A stretch of 64,000 nucleotides of DNA, taken from Myxococcales bacterium. Lineage in GTDB: Bacteria > Myxococcota_A > Polyangia > Haliangiales > Haliangiaceae. The DNA lies in the NCBI GenBank assembly GCA_947483555.1, contig CANKMW010000022.1, positions 1-64,000 on the forward strand, read 5' to 3'. Position numbers and translations under genes: made by a program. The notes under the pieces were generated by a model. It was not told the origin of the DNA. It did not search any database and saw only the letters and a program-made list of their open reading frames with translations. Of the stretch, positions 1 to 7,865 are shown one piece after another; the first letter of the stretch is position 1; each line of letters starts with the position of its first letter.

Positions 1-103
1 GATCCTCGGTGACTCCTGGCGCGACAAGCACCGGCTCGATCCCGACGACCGCCCGCCGACGCCTCCGGCTGCGCCGGGGCGGCCACGGCGCAAGCGCGCG
101 TGA
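1..103 (+). CDS. C-terminal fragment of a gene cut by the window edge
   Basis: A reading frame is open from base 2 and ends at TGA 101-103. The 33 visible residues start ILGDSWRDKHRLDPDDR and then become proline- and arginine-rich. No domain can be recognised. It may be the end of the gene upstream of the toxin module or simply an open stretch in GC-rich DNA, so support is weak. Confidence 0.25.
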   Translation, partial: ILGDSWRDKHRLDPDDRPPTPPAAPGRPRRKRA

Positions 104-158
104 CCGCGTCGACCGTCAGATCGCGACGGATCCGAGCTGCCGTCTACACCAGGTGCTG

Positions 159-749
159 ATGGACTACCTGCAGGCGCGTCAGGGAATGTACGGCGACCGG
201 GACGCCGGACTGCCACCCGGTCGCTCGCGTGGTGGCCTCCCGCCCGGCGCCCCGGACGGCGCGCTTCCGCCGGGTCCCACGCGGCTCGCGCTGCCGCCCG
301 GCCGCGGTGGCGGCCCCGCCGCGGCGGAGACCAGCACCCCCGAGCCGCGCACAGGCGGGCCGGGAGCCGCCCACATCCACGACGAGGCATTCTCGGCAAA
401 CAGGACCTATGAACCGTCGCCCAAGCACGCGGGCAGGGACCGTGTCGCAGGTGGACGAAAGATTTCGAAGGAGCCAACGGATGGGGATGCGGCTCTCAAC
501 TTCTCGTTCGACATTTCGCCGAACTCGGACCGCCGGATCGGCATCGACGTGAAGCACGGTGAATTCGTCGTGTTCGACCGCACCGGGGACACCGTGGTCG
601 ACAAGCAAGCCGCCGGCGGCGTCTACCATGGCCATGTCCGTACCTGGGACGAACTCGAAGCGCCCATGAGACGCGTCCTGATCGACCACGACGTCGTCAA
701 GAAGGGCAAGATCAACGTCGATCCTGACCGCTGGGACCTCACCCCATGA
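159..749 (+). CDS. Polymorphic toxin C-terminal module (Ntox17-like)
   Basis: Probable contact-dependent or Rhs-type toxin tip. From the ATG at 159 the protein has about 196 residues; the frame is open back to base 9. The first part is a proline-rich linker with four LPPG motifs (bases ~205-300). The C-terminal ~100 residues carry GRDRVAGGRK, then RRIGIDVKHGEFVVFDR, then YHGHVRTWDEL. This layout resembles toxin tips of Rhs/CDI proteins, and from memory is closest to the family called polymorphic toxin type 17, a predicted RNase. No Rhs core, signal peptide or secretion domain is visible, so it may be an orphan tip displaced from its carrier. The stop overlaps the ATG of the next gene by 4 bases (ATGA), as expected for a toxin-immunity pair. 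Activity and target are inferred. Confidence 0.55.
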   Translation: MDYLQARQGMYGDRDAGLPPGRSRGGLPPGAPDGALPPGPTRLALPPGRGGGPAAAETSTPEPRTGGPGAAHIHDEAFSANRTYEPSPKHAGRDRVAGGRKISKEPTDGDAALNFSFDISPNSDRRIGIDVKHGEFVVFDRTGDTVVDKQAAGGVYHGHVRTWDELEAPMRRVLIDHDVVKKGKINVDPDRWDLTP

Positions 750-1132
750 CCCGAGTCTACACGCAACCTCAATACCCCGGAAGCGCGGCCCTCAAAGCGG
801 CGATCGCGTCCGATGACGTCGACGTCCTTGGCGAGATGATCATCGGCGCTGCGCTGTATGAAGAGGACTTCGATGTTGTCCAGGCCGCATGTATCCAGCT
901 AAGCGGCCACCAGGCCGCCGTGATCCGGGGCAACGCGGTCCTCGGCTTAGGCCACATCGCGCGCGGATTCGAGAGGCTCGACGCCCAAGCGGTCGAGCTC
1001 GTCCGCCTGTCTCTCCGTGACAGCTCGGTCTACGTGCGGCGCCAGGCGTACGCGGCGGCCGGCGACCTCGAGCACTTCCTCGGCATCGACGTCGGCCGCG
1101 ACGAGCCCCTCGCGCCGGCGCCTGACGGGTAG
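746..1132 (+). CDS. HEAT-repeat immunity protein of the toxin module
   Basis: The 128-residue product is short, acidic and helical. The segment VIRGNAVLGLGHIARGFERL, followed by LRDSSVYVRRQAYAAAGDLE, reads as two HEAT-type helical hairpins. Small HEAT proteins of this kind commonly follow polymorphic toxins and act as cytoplasmic immunity proteins by binding the toxin domain. The start ATG overlaps the toxin stop, so the two are probably translationally coupled. No signal peptide is present, which fits cytoplasmic action. That it neutralises the upstream domain rests on position and fold only. Confidence 0.55.
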   Translation: MTRVYTQPQYPGSAALKAAIASDDVDVLGEMIIGAALYEEDFDVVQAACIQLSGHQAAVIRGNAVLGLGHIARGFERLDAQAVELVRLSLRDSSVYVRRQAYAAAGDLEHFLGIDVGRDEPLAPAPDG

Positions 1133-1154
1133 GCCGCCCGATCGTCGGAAAGAT

Positions 1155-1887
1155 CTACGGAGCCGCCACGTAATACGCCCGTCTGGGCTCAGCTCGTCGC
1201 ATCGACGTGCTTGACCCGCTCGCCGAGCGCGTGGAGCCGCGCCTCGTCGACCGCCGGCGCGACGGCGTCGTTGGTGATCTCCTCCGACTCGCTGAGTGCG
1301 CCGAGCGAGACCCGGATCCCCAGCAGATGGTGCAGCAGGTCCCGCACCTTGCGCCGGCCCACGTTGCAGTCCGCAACGACGAGCCCGCACAGCGCCAGCA
1401 CCCGCGGGCCGAGCAAGCCCGGCGGCGTTCCCGGTGGCGGCGAGCCACAGGTCGTGACGCCGCACGTGCGCGTGCGCTGGACGTGGTGGCAATCGTACTG
1501 CGTCACCGCTGGCCTGATCTCCGGCACGTCGATGATCTGCCGCACCAGTGGCGCCTCGTCGCGGGTTTTGGGCAGCGGCGCCTCGCAGGCGCGACACGTC
1601 GGCGGGAAGCAGTCTTCCCGGGCCGTGACCTGCGACAACGGCAGCAGCTCTCGTCGGTGCCCCTTGTGCCCGGGCTGACCGCCACGGCGCTTGCCGGTCG
1701 GCCCGGGGTCGGGCCGCTCCGCGCGCGCTGCCGGCGGATCCGTCGACGGCGGTTTGTTCGAGTTCGACGAGTTCTCCCCCAACCGGCGCTTCAGCTCGGT
1801 GATCTCGGCCGCCTGGGCGTCGATCTTCGTAAGAAGGGCCTCGACCTGGCGCTCCCGGCGTCGGATCCGCTCGTCGGCCGAGGTCAC
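1155..1887 (-). pseudogene. IS66-family transposase, truncated and frame-broken
   Basis: The first 232 codons (1887 to 1189) show the IS66 TnpC/Tnp_IS66 N-terminal layout: a coiled coil (RQVEALLTKIDAQAAEITEL), the LGENSSNSNKPPS motif, a basic GKRRGGQPGHKGH stretch, then a zinc-finger segment with CRAC. The frame stops at the start of the DDE region, KHVDATS followed by TGA where IS66 proteins have HVDETGW or HVDATSW. A TGG-to-TGA change explains the stop. A further shift lets AYYVAAP-like sequence continue to about 1155 before similarity ends. The DDE catalytic core is missing, so the element cannot transpose itself. Terminal inverted repeats were not identified. It separates the toxin module from the envelope genes. 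Confidence 0.75.
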
Positions 1888-2067
1888 CCATTCGTTGGAT
1901 CACGATCGGATCTGGCTGTCGATCCCTACGCCAGGGGGGAGATCCGGACTGCGACCGGTGAACGGGTACACCGCCGAGGACCCCGATGAGCGTTCGTTGG
2001 GGCGCGGACCCGACAGCCTCTGATCTGCTGGCGCGGAGATGGCCGCGGGCAAACTGTTCCCGTTGGG

Positions 2068-5000
2068 TCAGGGGGGGGAACGCGGCAGAAGCGTGGAGTG
2101 GGCGTGCACGATTTTCATGAAGCCCGCCGGCGGCATCATCGAACCAAGCGACCCGCTCTGATTCCGCGTGAAGCACCGTCCGCCTGATCCGCCACCGGCC
2201 GCGCGCACGCCGACTCCGGCGCCTGGACCGACGCCTTCGGTACCACCCGCGCCACTCGTGCCGCAGCCCGAACACGTTACCGACGCGGCGCCAGTGGTGC
2301 CTGTTGCCGGTCCCTCAAATCCGTGGCTGCCGCCGCTGGCTGTCCCGTTCATGGCGGCGCCGCTGCCGCCGCGGCCGGCGATCGTGCCACCGGCGGTGAG
2401 GCTGATGGCGGGCGCCTCGATCACCGCGAATCCGCCGGAGCCGCCCCCGCCACTGAACACACCCGTCAGGTAGAAACCCCGGCCCCCGCTAAGGTCGACG
2501 AGCGCGGTCGATGGTAGTGCGACGCGCGTTCGGCTGACGATCTGGATCGCACCCCCACCATTCGCCTGGCCGTTTCCGAGCATTCCATCACAGCCGCCGA
2601 CGAGGGGTTGCAGGCCTGTCTGCGAGGCACCGCCTGCGCCGCCGCCACTGCTGGCGCCGCCTTGCTGGGCGTTGCCGCCGCCGCCGATCGAAAAGTTCAT
2701 CTGCTCGCCGGAGCAAGGCCCAGAGCGTGAGCCAGCCGGAAGGTGGCTGTCCGCGTCCAGTCCAGCGTAGCCCGGTGCATGGCCTGACAGGTCGATCGTG
2801 CCGGCTATGTACACGTCAAAGTGAGAGGCGATCGCGATGGAATTCCCCCCGACCAGCGCCTGTCGCGGATGGAGGACGTTGCCAGCGCGGAGCGTGAACG
2901 TGCGGACTTTCAGGACGAGAATCGATGGCAACCCGGCCTGCGGAACGACCGCGGCGGGCACAAGAATGGAGGTTCCGTCGGTGTCCACGATCGTGGTCGT
3001 CCCGGTTGCGCCGTCATAGTTTCCGGTCATGACGATCGTCCCGTTCGGGAGCCCCGTGTTGCGCGGGAGCATCAGGTCGATGCCGGTGCTGCTCGTCTGC
3101 GCTGCGTCAAGTGCGGCATTCAGCCCGTTCGATGCATCGATATCTGCGCACCGGGGTTGCGACGAGTGGCACGCAAGCATCGGACACGCGAAGGCGTTCA
3201 TCGTGATGGTAGTGGGTGTGCCGTTCGTTCCGCCGTTCGGAACGACATGTGAGACGAAGTTGCCACTCGAGTCGCACTGAGTGTAGAGGCCGGCGGTGCA
3301 CGACTCGGAGGTCGGCACGCACTGGTAGCGTACGAAGGTGGCGGTGGTGGTCTTCGGAGCCGAGAGGCCGACGATGAAGCAGGGGGTCACGTTGCAGTCG
3401 CCGGTGAACGACGAAAATCCATCGAGGGGGCTGGCGCCGGTGGCGGTGATCGTCAGGTTCGTGGTGGCGTCGAAGTACTGCGTGCATGTACCTGCCGCGC
3501 AGGTGAAGTTGCCGGGGCTTGCGGTGATCGTACCCATCCCCGTGCTGGCGGCGTTGACGGTCAGCGTCAACCGATGCTGGAGGGTGAAGCCGGCCAATAC
3601 GTTCTTGGCGCCGTTGATGCTCAGGGTGCATGTCGTCATCGTTCCCGCGCCAGCACAGTCGGTACCCCAGCCAGCAAAGATGATCTGCGAGCCCGCCGTC
3701 GTCGAGCCGATCGCCTGCGTCAGCGTGATGCTGGTGGCGTCGAAGACCGTCGCCATGCACGTGCCGACGGATCCGGTGGCGCAGTTGATGCTGCCGCCTG
3801 TGAATGAACCCGTCACCGTGCCCTGGCCGGAGCCGGAGACCGCAACCGTGAGAGTGTAGGTGCGGCGGAACTCGACCATCACCGTGCGTGCCTGGCTCAT
3901 GCTCACGGTGCAACTACGGGCTCCTGCGGTGCAGACCACGCCGGTGCCTGTCCACGAGAAGACGTCCCAGCCGGCGTCGGGTTCGGCGTCGAGCTGGACC
4001 ATGCTGCTGACCGGGTAGGTCTCCATGCAGTCGGTGTTGCCGTTGCCGCACAGGATGCCCGCGGTCGCCGAGGTCACCGTTCCCGATCCGGCGGTGGCGA
4101 CGTTGAGGACGAACACCTGCGTGAAGACGGCGCCGACGTTCTCGAGCCCCTGGTCGATCACCAGCGAGCACACGGGCGATGGGTTCGATCCGATGCAACC
4201 GCCCGACCAGCTGGTGAAGACCCAGCCCGATTCTGGTGTCGCCGTGACGCTGATCGGGGTCTGGGTGAACGACTGCGTCTGGGAGGAGCACCCGGGCGCG
4301 CAGTTGATGCCGGCCGGGCTCGACGTGACCGTACCGGAACCGGTCTTGGTCACGGCAACCCGCGCCGAGCCGACTCCGGTCGTGGACACCGAAGCAGCCG
4401 TCATCGCGACCGTGTCTCGGATCGAGACCGTCGCCGGCTGATTCCCCACGGCCGCCGGGTTGAACCGGACCTGGACATCGCAGGTCAGGTTCGCGCCGAG
4501 CATCACGTTGTCGCAGCTCTCGATCGGGATGGAGTAGCTGCCGGCGCCTCCGCCGTTGAGCGCAACGTCGAGTAGTCCGGTGGGCGCACCGCCGGTGTTG
4601 CGGATCCGGATCGTCTGGGTGGCCGAGGTCGCGCCGGTTCCGATCTCACGGGTGCCGAAGTCGAGCGCGGCACCTCCCGCTGGCATCTCCACCACCAGGT
4701 TGCCCGGGTTGAGCCCATCGCCCATGAGCGGCACGGTGACCGCTCCACCCGGCGCCCCGGTGACCACGAGGTTCGCCGTGCGCGGCGTCGCCGAGCTCGG
4801 CTGGAAGCGCACCTGCGCGATGCAGGTCTCGAGCAGGTCCAGCGTGGCGCCGGCGCAGTCAGTGCTGGTGCCGGTCGGGACGATCGTGAAGTCGCCGGGG
4901 TGGGCACCGGTGAGTGTCACCGAGACGGCGCCGCTCGATTGCTCGCCGTCGTTGCGGACCACGACGGCCAGGAGCGTCGACGGCTGGCCCGTCACGAGGT

Positions 5001-5508
5001 CGCCGAAGTCGTAGCCACCCTGGGTCGAGGTCAGGTTCGCCGGGGTGAGGGCGTCGCCGGTCAGCATCACCGTCGCGGTGCCGCCGGGAATCCCGGAGAC
5101 CTCGAACCGCGCACTGGCGGTGGCGTTGGCCGTTGGCGCGTAGCGGACCTGCGCGATACAGGTGGCTCCGCCGGCAAGCCGCGCGGTCGCGCAATCGCTG
5201 CTGTCACCGGTCGGCACGATGCTGAACTCGCCGAAGTTGGCGCCGGTCACCGCGACCGACAGCGGGCCGGTGTTCTCGCCGCCGCTGTTGCGGATCGTGA
5301 CCTGCAGGACCGGCGACAGCTGGCCGATGACGATGGCCCCGAAGTCGTGCGGGCCCTGGCTCGTGCTGACCACGGCCGGGCCGACGGCGGCGTCGAGTGC
5401 CGCGGCGTCGACGCCGGCGTCGTCGTCGAGCGGCGGCAGCTCGGGGAACTTGCAGGAGAAGGAAAGGGTCGAAAGCGTGAAGAGTAGGATATGTCCAGCC
5501 GAACGCAT
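2068..5508 (-). CDS. Large surface lipoprotein with choice-of-anchor-D and InlB-like repeats
   Basis: Start chosen at 5508 because MRSAGHILLFTLSTLSFSC forms a lipoprotein signal with Cys at residue 19; an upstream in-frame extension lacks such features. The mature part begins with an Asp-rich linker. Three ASPM/Hydin-like modules follow (DFGAIVIGQLSP, DFGDLVTGQPST, DFGTREIGTGAT), each with IRN(T/S)GG-like strands. Then come about four repeats of the GSGTVTS...W.F..W type found in bacterial InlB B-like modules, a Cys-containing region, and a long glycine-rich C-terminus. Length is about 1,146 residues. It is probably outer-membrane attached and adhesive or structural; no enzyme motif was seen. 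It is divergent from the PhoD gene, with ~100 bases between starts. Confidence 0.75.
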   Translation of the reverse strand: MRSAGHILLFTLSTLSFSCKFPELPPLDDDAGVDAAALDAAVGPAVVSTSQGPHDFGAIVIGQLSPVLQVTIRNSGGENTGPLSVAVTGANFGEFSIVPTGDSSDCATARLAGGATCIAQVRYAPTANATASARFEVSGIPGGTATVMLTGDALTPANLTSTQGGYDFGDLVTGQPSTLLAVVVRNDGEQSSGAVSVTLTGAHPGDFTIVPTGTSTDCAGATLDLLETCIAQVRFQPSSATPRTANLVVTGAPGGAVTVPLMGDGLNPGNLVVEMPAGGAALDFGTREIGTGATSATQTIRIRNTGGAPTGLLDVALNGGGAGSYSIPIESCDNVMLGANLTCDVQVRFNPAAVGNQPATVSIRDTVAMTAASVSTTGVGSARVAVTKTGSGTVTSSPAGINCAPGCSSQTQSFTQTPISVTATPESGWVFTSWSGGCIGSNPSPVCSLVIDQGLENVGAVFTQVFVLNVATAGSGTVTSATAGILCGNGNTDCMETYPVSSMVQLDAEPDAGWDVFSWTGTGVVCTAGARSCTVSMSQARTVMVEFRRTYTLTVAVSGSGQGTVTGSFTGGSINCATGSVGTCMATVFDATSITLTQAIGSTTAGSQIIFAGWGTDCAGAGTMTTCTLSINGAKNVLAGFTLQHRLTLTVNAASTGMGTITASPGNFTCAAGTCTQYFDATTNLTITATGASPLDGFSSFTGDCNVTPCFIVGLSAPKTTTATFVRYQCVPTSESCTAGLYTQCDSSGNFVSHVVPNGGTNGTPTTITMNAFACPMLACHSSQPRCADIDASNGLNAALDAAQTSSTGIDLMLPRNTGLPNGTIVMTGNYDGATGTTTIVDTDGTSILVPAAVVPQAGLPSILVLKVRTFTLRAGNVLHPRQALVGGNSIAIASHFDVYIAGTIDLSGHAPGYAGLDADSHLPAGSRSGPCSGEQMNFSIGGGGNAQQGGASSGGGAGGASQTGLQPLVGGCDGMLGNGQANGGGAIQIVSRTRVALPSTALVDLSGGRGFYLTGVFSGGGGSGGFAVIEAPAISLTAGGTIAGRGGSGAAMNGTASGGSHGFEGPATGTTGAASVTCSGCGTSGAGGTEGVGPGAGVGVRAAGGGSGGRCFTRNQSGSLGSMMPPAGFMKIVHAHSTLLPRSPP

Positions 5509-5612
5509 CGCTCCGAACCTAGCACAGCGAGGCCAGGCGGCGCGGTGCCATCGAAAGGGCGCGACCGGCTCACGCTTGCCCGCTCCCGGGCCCGGTGGGA
5601 CCATCGGCTTCT

Positions 5613-7745
5613 ATGAATAGACGAGATTTCCTCAAGACCTCGGGTTCGTTCGTCGTCATCGCCTCGGTCGGGGGCATCAGCGCCTGCGGCGGCGATGATG
5701 GACCAGCTGGTGGCACGGGGCTGTTCTCGTTCCCGCAGGGCGTGGCCTCGGGTGATCCGCAGCCTGGCGCGGTGATGCTGTGGACGCGCGTCGAGGCCGC
5801 CGACGGCGGCAGCGGCGACGTCACGGTGCACCTCCAGGTCGCGACCGACGAGGCGTTCACCAACCTGGTCGCCGAGGACGACCTCACCGTGACCGCCGCC
5901 AGCGACTTCACGCTGCGCACCCTGGTCGAGGGTCTCACCGCGGACACCATCTACTACTACCGCTTCCAGGCCGGTCCCGGCCCCGACGTCAGCGATCTCG
6001 GGCGGACCTGGACCGCGCCCATGCCGAGCGCCGACGTGCCGATCAACCTGGTGTGGGCCAGTTGCCAGGACTTCGAGGCCGGGTTCCATGGCGCCTACCG
6101 CGAGATGATCAACGACGACACGGCCGCCCCGGCCGCGAGCCGGATCCACGCCGTGGTCCACCTCGGCGACTTCATCTACGAGACCCGTGGCAGCCACTTC
6201 TCGGAGCCGCTCGACGACGAGTTCCGCATCCTCACGCTCGCGGATCGCGACGGTGTCGCGCGCCGCATCGCGCCGTTCCCGGTCGGTGGCACTGCCGGCG
6301 CCTCCAACTACGCCACCACGCTCGCCGACTATCGCCACCAGTACAAACAGTACCTGCGTGACCCTGACCTCCGCGCTGCGCGGGCCCGCTGGCCGTTCAT
6401 CCACACCTGGGACGATCACGAGTTCACCAACGACTGCTGGCAGACCAGCGCGAACTACACCGACGAGCGGTCGCTCGACGAGCCGATGCAGCGGCGCAAG
6501 GTGGCCGCCAACCAGGCCTGGTTCGAGTTCATCCCGGCGGCGCTGTCGGACGCGATCGGCGTCACCGGCGTCGCCAACCAGGCCCACGACTTCACGGCCG
6601 CCACCGTCGTCGATGCGCCATTTGGCACCGCCGCGGATGTCGACGCCAACAACCTGTTCACCGAGCCGAACAACATCGCGGCCCTGGCCACGTTGACGAT
6701 CTACCGCAGCATCCGACTCGGTGCCCACTGCGAGGTCGTCATCACCGACGGACGCTCGTACCGCAGCGACCACGCCATCCCCGAGGATCTGATCTTCGGC
6801 AGCGCGTACTTCTTCGATCAACGCAACGTCCTGTCGTACGAGATGTCGACCCAGATGGACGCCGGCAACCAGGCCAACGGCGGCAGCCCGCCGGCCTCGT
6901 TCCACGGTGGTAACTTCGCCAACACCAATCGGACCCGCGCCCCGGGCACGATGCTCGGTGGGCCGCAGAAGGCGTGGTGGAAGGCGACGATGCAGGGCTC
7001 GAACGCGACCTGGAAGGTGTGGGCCAACGGCGTGCCCCTGATGCGCTTCTTCCTCGACGACGGCACCGGTGCCCTCATCTTCCCGCGCCTGATGGATTCG
7101 GACGCCTGGGATGGCTACAACCACGAGCGCAACGAGCTGATGCAGCACCTGCGCGGCAACTCGATCAAGAACGTGGTCACGATCACGGGCGACATCCACG
7201 CTCACTTCGCCGGCATCGTGATGGCCGATCACGATGTCGCGTCGCCGGTCCCGGCGGTGGTCGAGCTGGTCGCCGCCGGGATCTCGTCGAACACGCTGTT
7301 CTCGTTCTTCGAGTACCCGACCCGCACCGGTGCCGCGGTCGGGCTGCGCAACCTGGTCACGTACGACGCGACCGCGATGGGCGGGACCCAGAAGTTCGTC
7401 GAGAACATCAACATGACGTTGCTCTACGGATCGGCGTCGGCGACCGTGATGTCGCAGACCGACAACATCACCATGGCCCTGGCGGCCCGGGATCCGGCGG
7501 TCAACCCGCACCTGAAGTACGCCGATTCCAATGCGCAGGGCTACGGCGTCCTGCGCATCACCGCGGCCGGCGCCACCGCCGATCTGGTGACGGTCAACCG
7601 GCCGGTCACCGACGTGCCGGCCGGCCCGGGCAAGAAGCGCACGGCGCACTTCACGATCCCGCTGGCCGGCCCGAGCGATCCGCCGGTGCTGCAGGGCCCG
7701 ACGTTCACCGGCCGGGCGCCGTTTCCGATCGATCCCGCGACCTGA
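5613..7745 (+). CDS. phoD: PhoD-family alkaline phosphatase/phosphodiesterase, Tat-exported
   Basis: Hydrolyses phosphate mono- or diesters outside the cytoplasm. The ATG at 5613 gives MNRRDFLKTSGSFVVIASV, a twin-arginine signal followed by SACGG, so it may also be lipid-anchored. The PhoD N-terminal module is seen as FPQGVASGDPQPGAVMLWTR. Metal-site motifs of the Ca2+/Fe3+ PhoD phosphatases follow: ASCQDFEAG, HLGDFIYE, HTWDDHEFTND and, near residue 525, ITGDIHAHFAG. Length about 710 residues; PhoD proteins are usually 500-600, and the extra length lies in inserts around residues 310-350 and 420-460. A perfect hairpin follows downstream. Substrate is not predictable from sequence. Confidence 0.88.
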   Translation: MNRRDFLKTSGSFVVIASVGGISACGGDDGPAGGTGLFSFPQGVASGDPQPGAVMLWTRVEAADGGSGDVTVHLQVATDEAFTNLVAEDDLTVTAASDFTLRTLVEGLTADTIYYYRFQAGPGPDVSDLGRTWTAPMPSADVPINLVWASCQDFEAGFHGAYREMINDDTAAPAASRIHAVVHLGDFIYETRGSHFSEPLDDEFRILTLADRDGVARRIAPFPVGGTAGASNYATTLADYRHQYKQYLRDPDLRAARARWPFIHTWDDHEFTNDCWQTSANYTDERSLDEPMQRRKVAANQAWFEFIPAALSDAIGVTGVANQAHDFTAATVVDAPFGTAADVDANNLFTEPNNIAALATLTIYRSIRLGAHCEVVITDGRSYRSDHAIPEDLIFGSAYFFDQRNVLSYEMSTQMDAGNQANGGSPPASFHGGNFANTNRTRAPGTMLGGPQKAWWKATMQGSNATWKVWANGVPLMRFFLDDGTGALIFPRLMDSDAWDGYNHERNELMQHLRGNSIKNVVTITGDIHAHFAGIVMADHDVASPVPAVVELVAAGISSNTLFSFFEYPTRTGAAVGLRNLVTYDATAMGGTQKFVENINMTLLYGSASATVMSQTDNITMALAARDPAVNPHLKYADSNAQGYGVLRITAAGATADLVTVNRPVTDVPAGPGKKRTAHFTIPLAGPSDPPVLQGPTFTGRAPFPIDPAT

Positions 7746-7809
7746 TCTGCCGCGGGCCTCGCGGCCGCGACCCGAGGGCTCGGCGAGGGCCGAGGGGACC
7801 GAAACGAAA

Positions 7810-7838
7810 CCGGGGCGGCGCTTGCGGCGCCGCCCCGG
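7810..7838. terminator. 12-bp stem-loop between convergent genes
   Basis: CCGGGGCGGCGC at 7810-7821 pairs perfectly with 7827-7838 around a 5-base loop. It lies between two convergent genes ending at 7745 (+) and 7866 (-). There is no U-tract, as is common in GC-rich genomes, so it may act in either direction or as an mRNA 3' end stabiliser. Confidence 0.55.
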
Positions 7839-7865
7839 CTGGAGACTCGCTAACTCAGGGCCGGC

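Noticed and set aside
947-2275. 442-codon minus-strand open frame
   Set aside because: Shares strand with the IS66 remnant but in another frame; Arg-rich shadow except for a short stretch that matches the post-frameshift transposase.
5509-5604. N-terminal extension of the repeat lipoprotein
   Set aside because: Would place 32 polar residues before a clear signal peptide and overlap the divergent PhoD promoter region.
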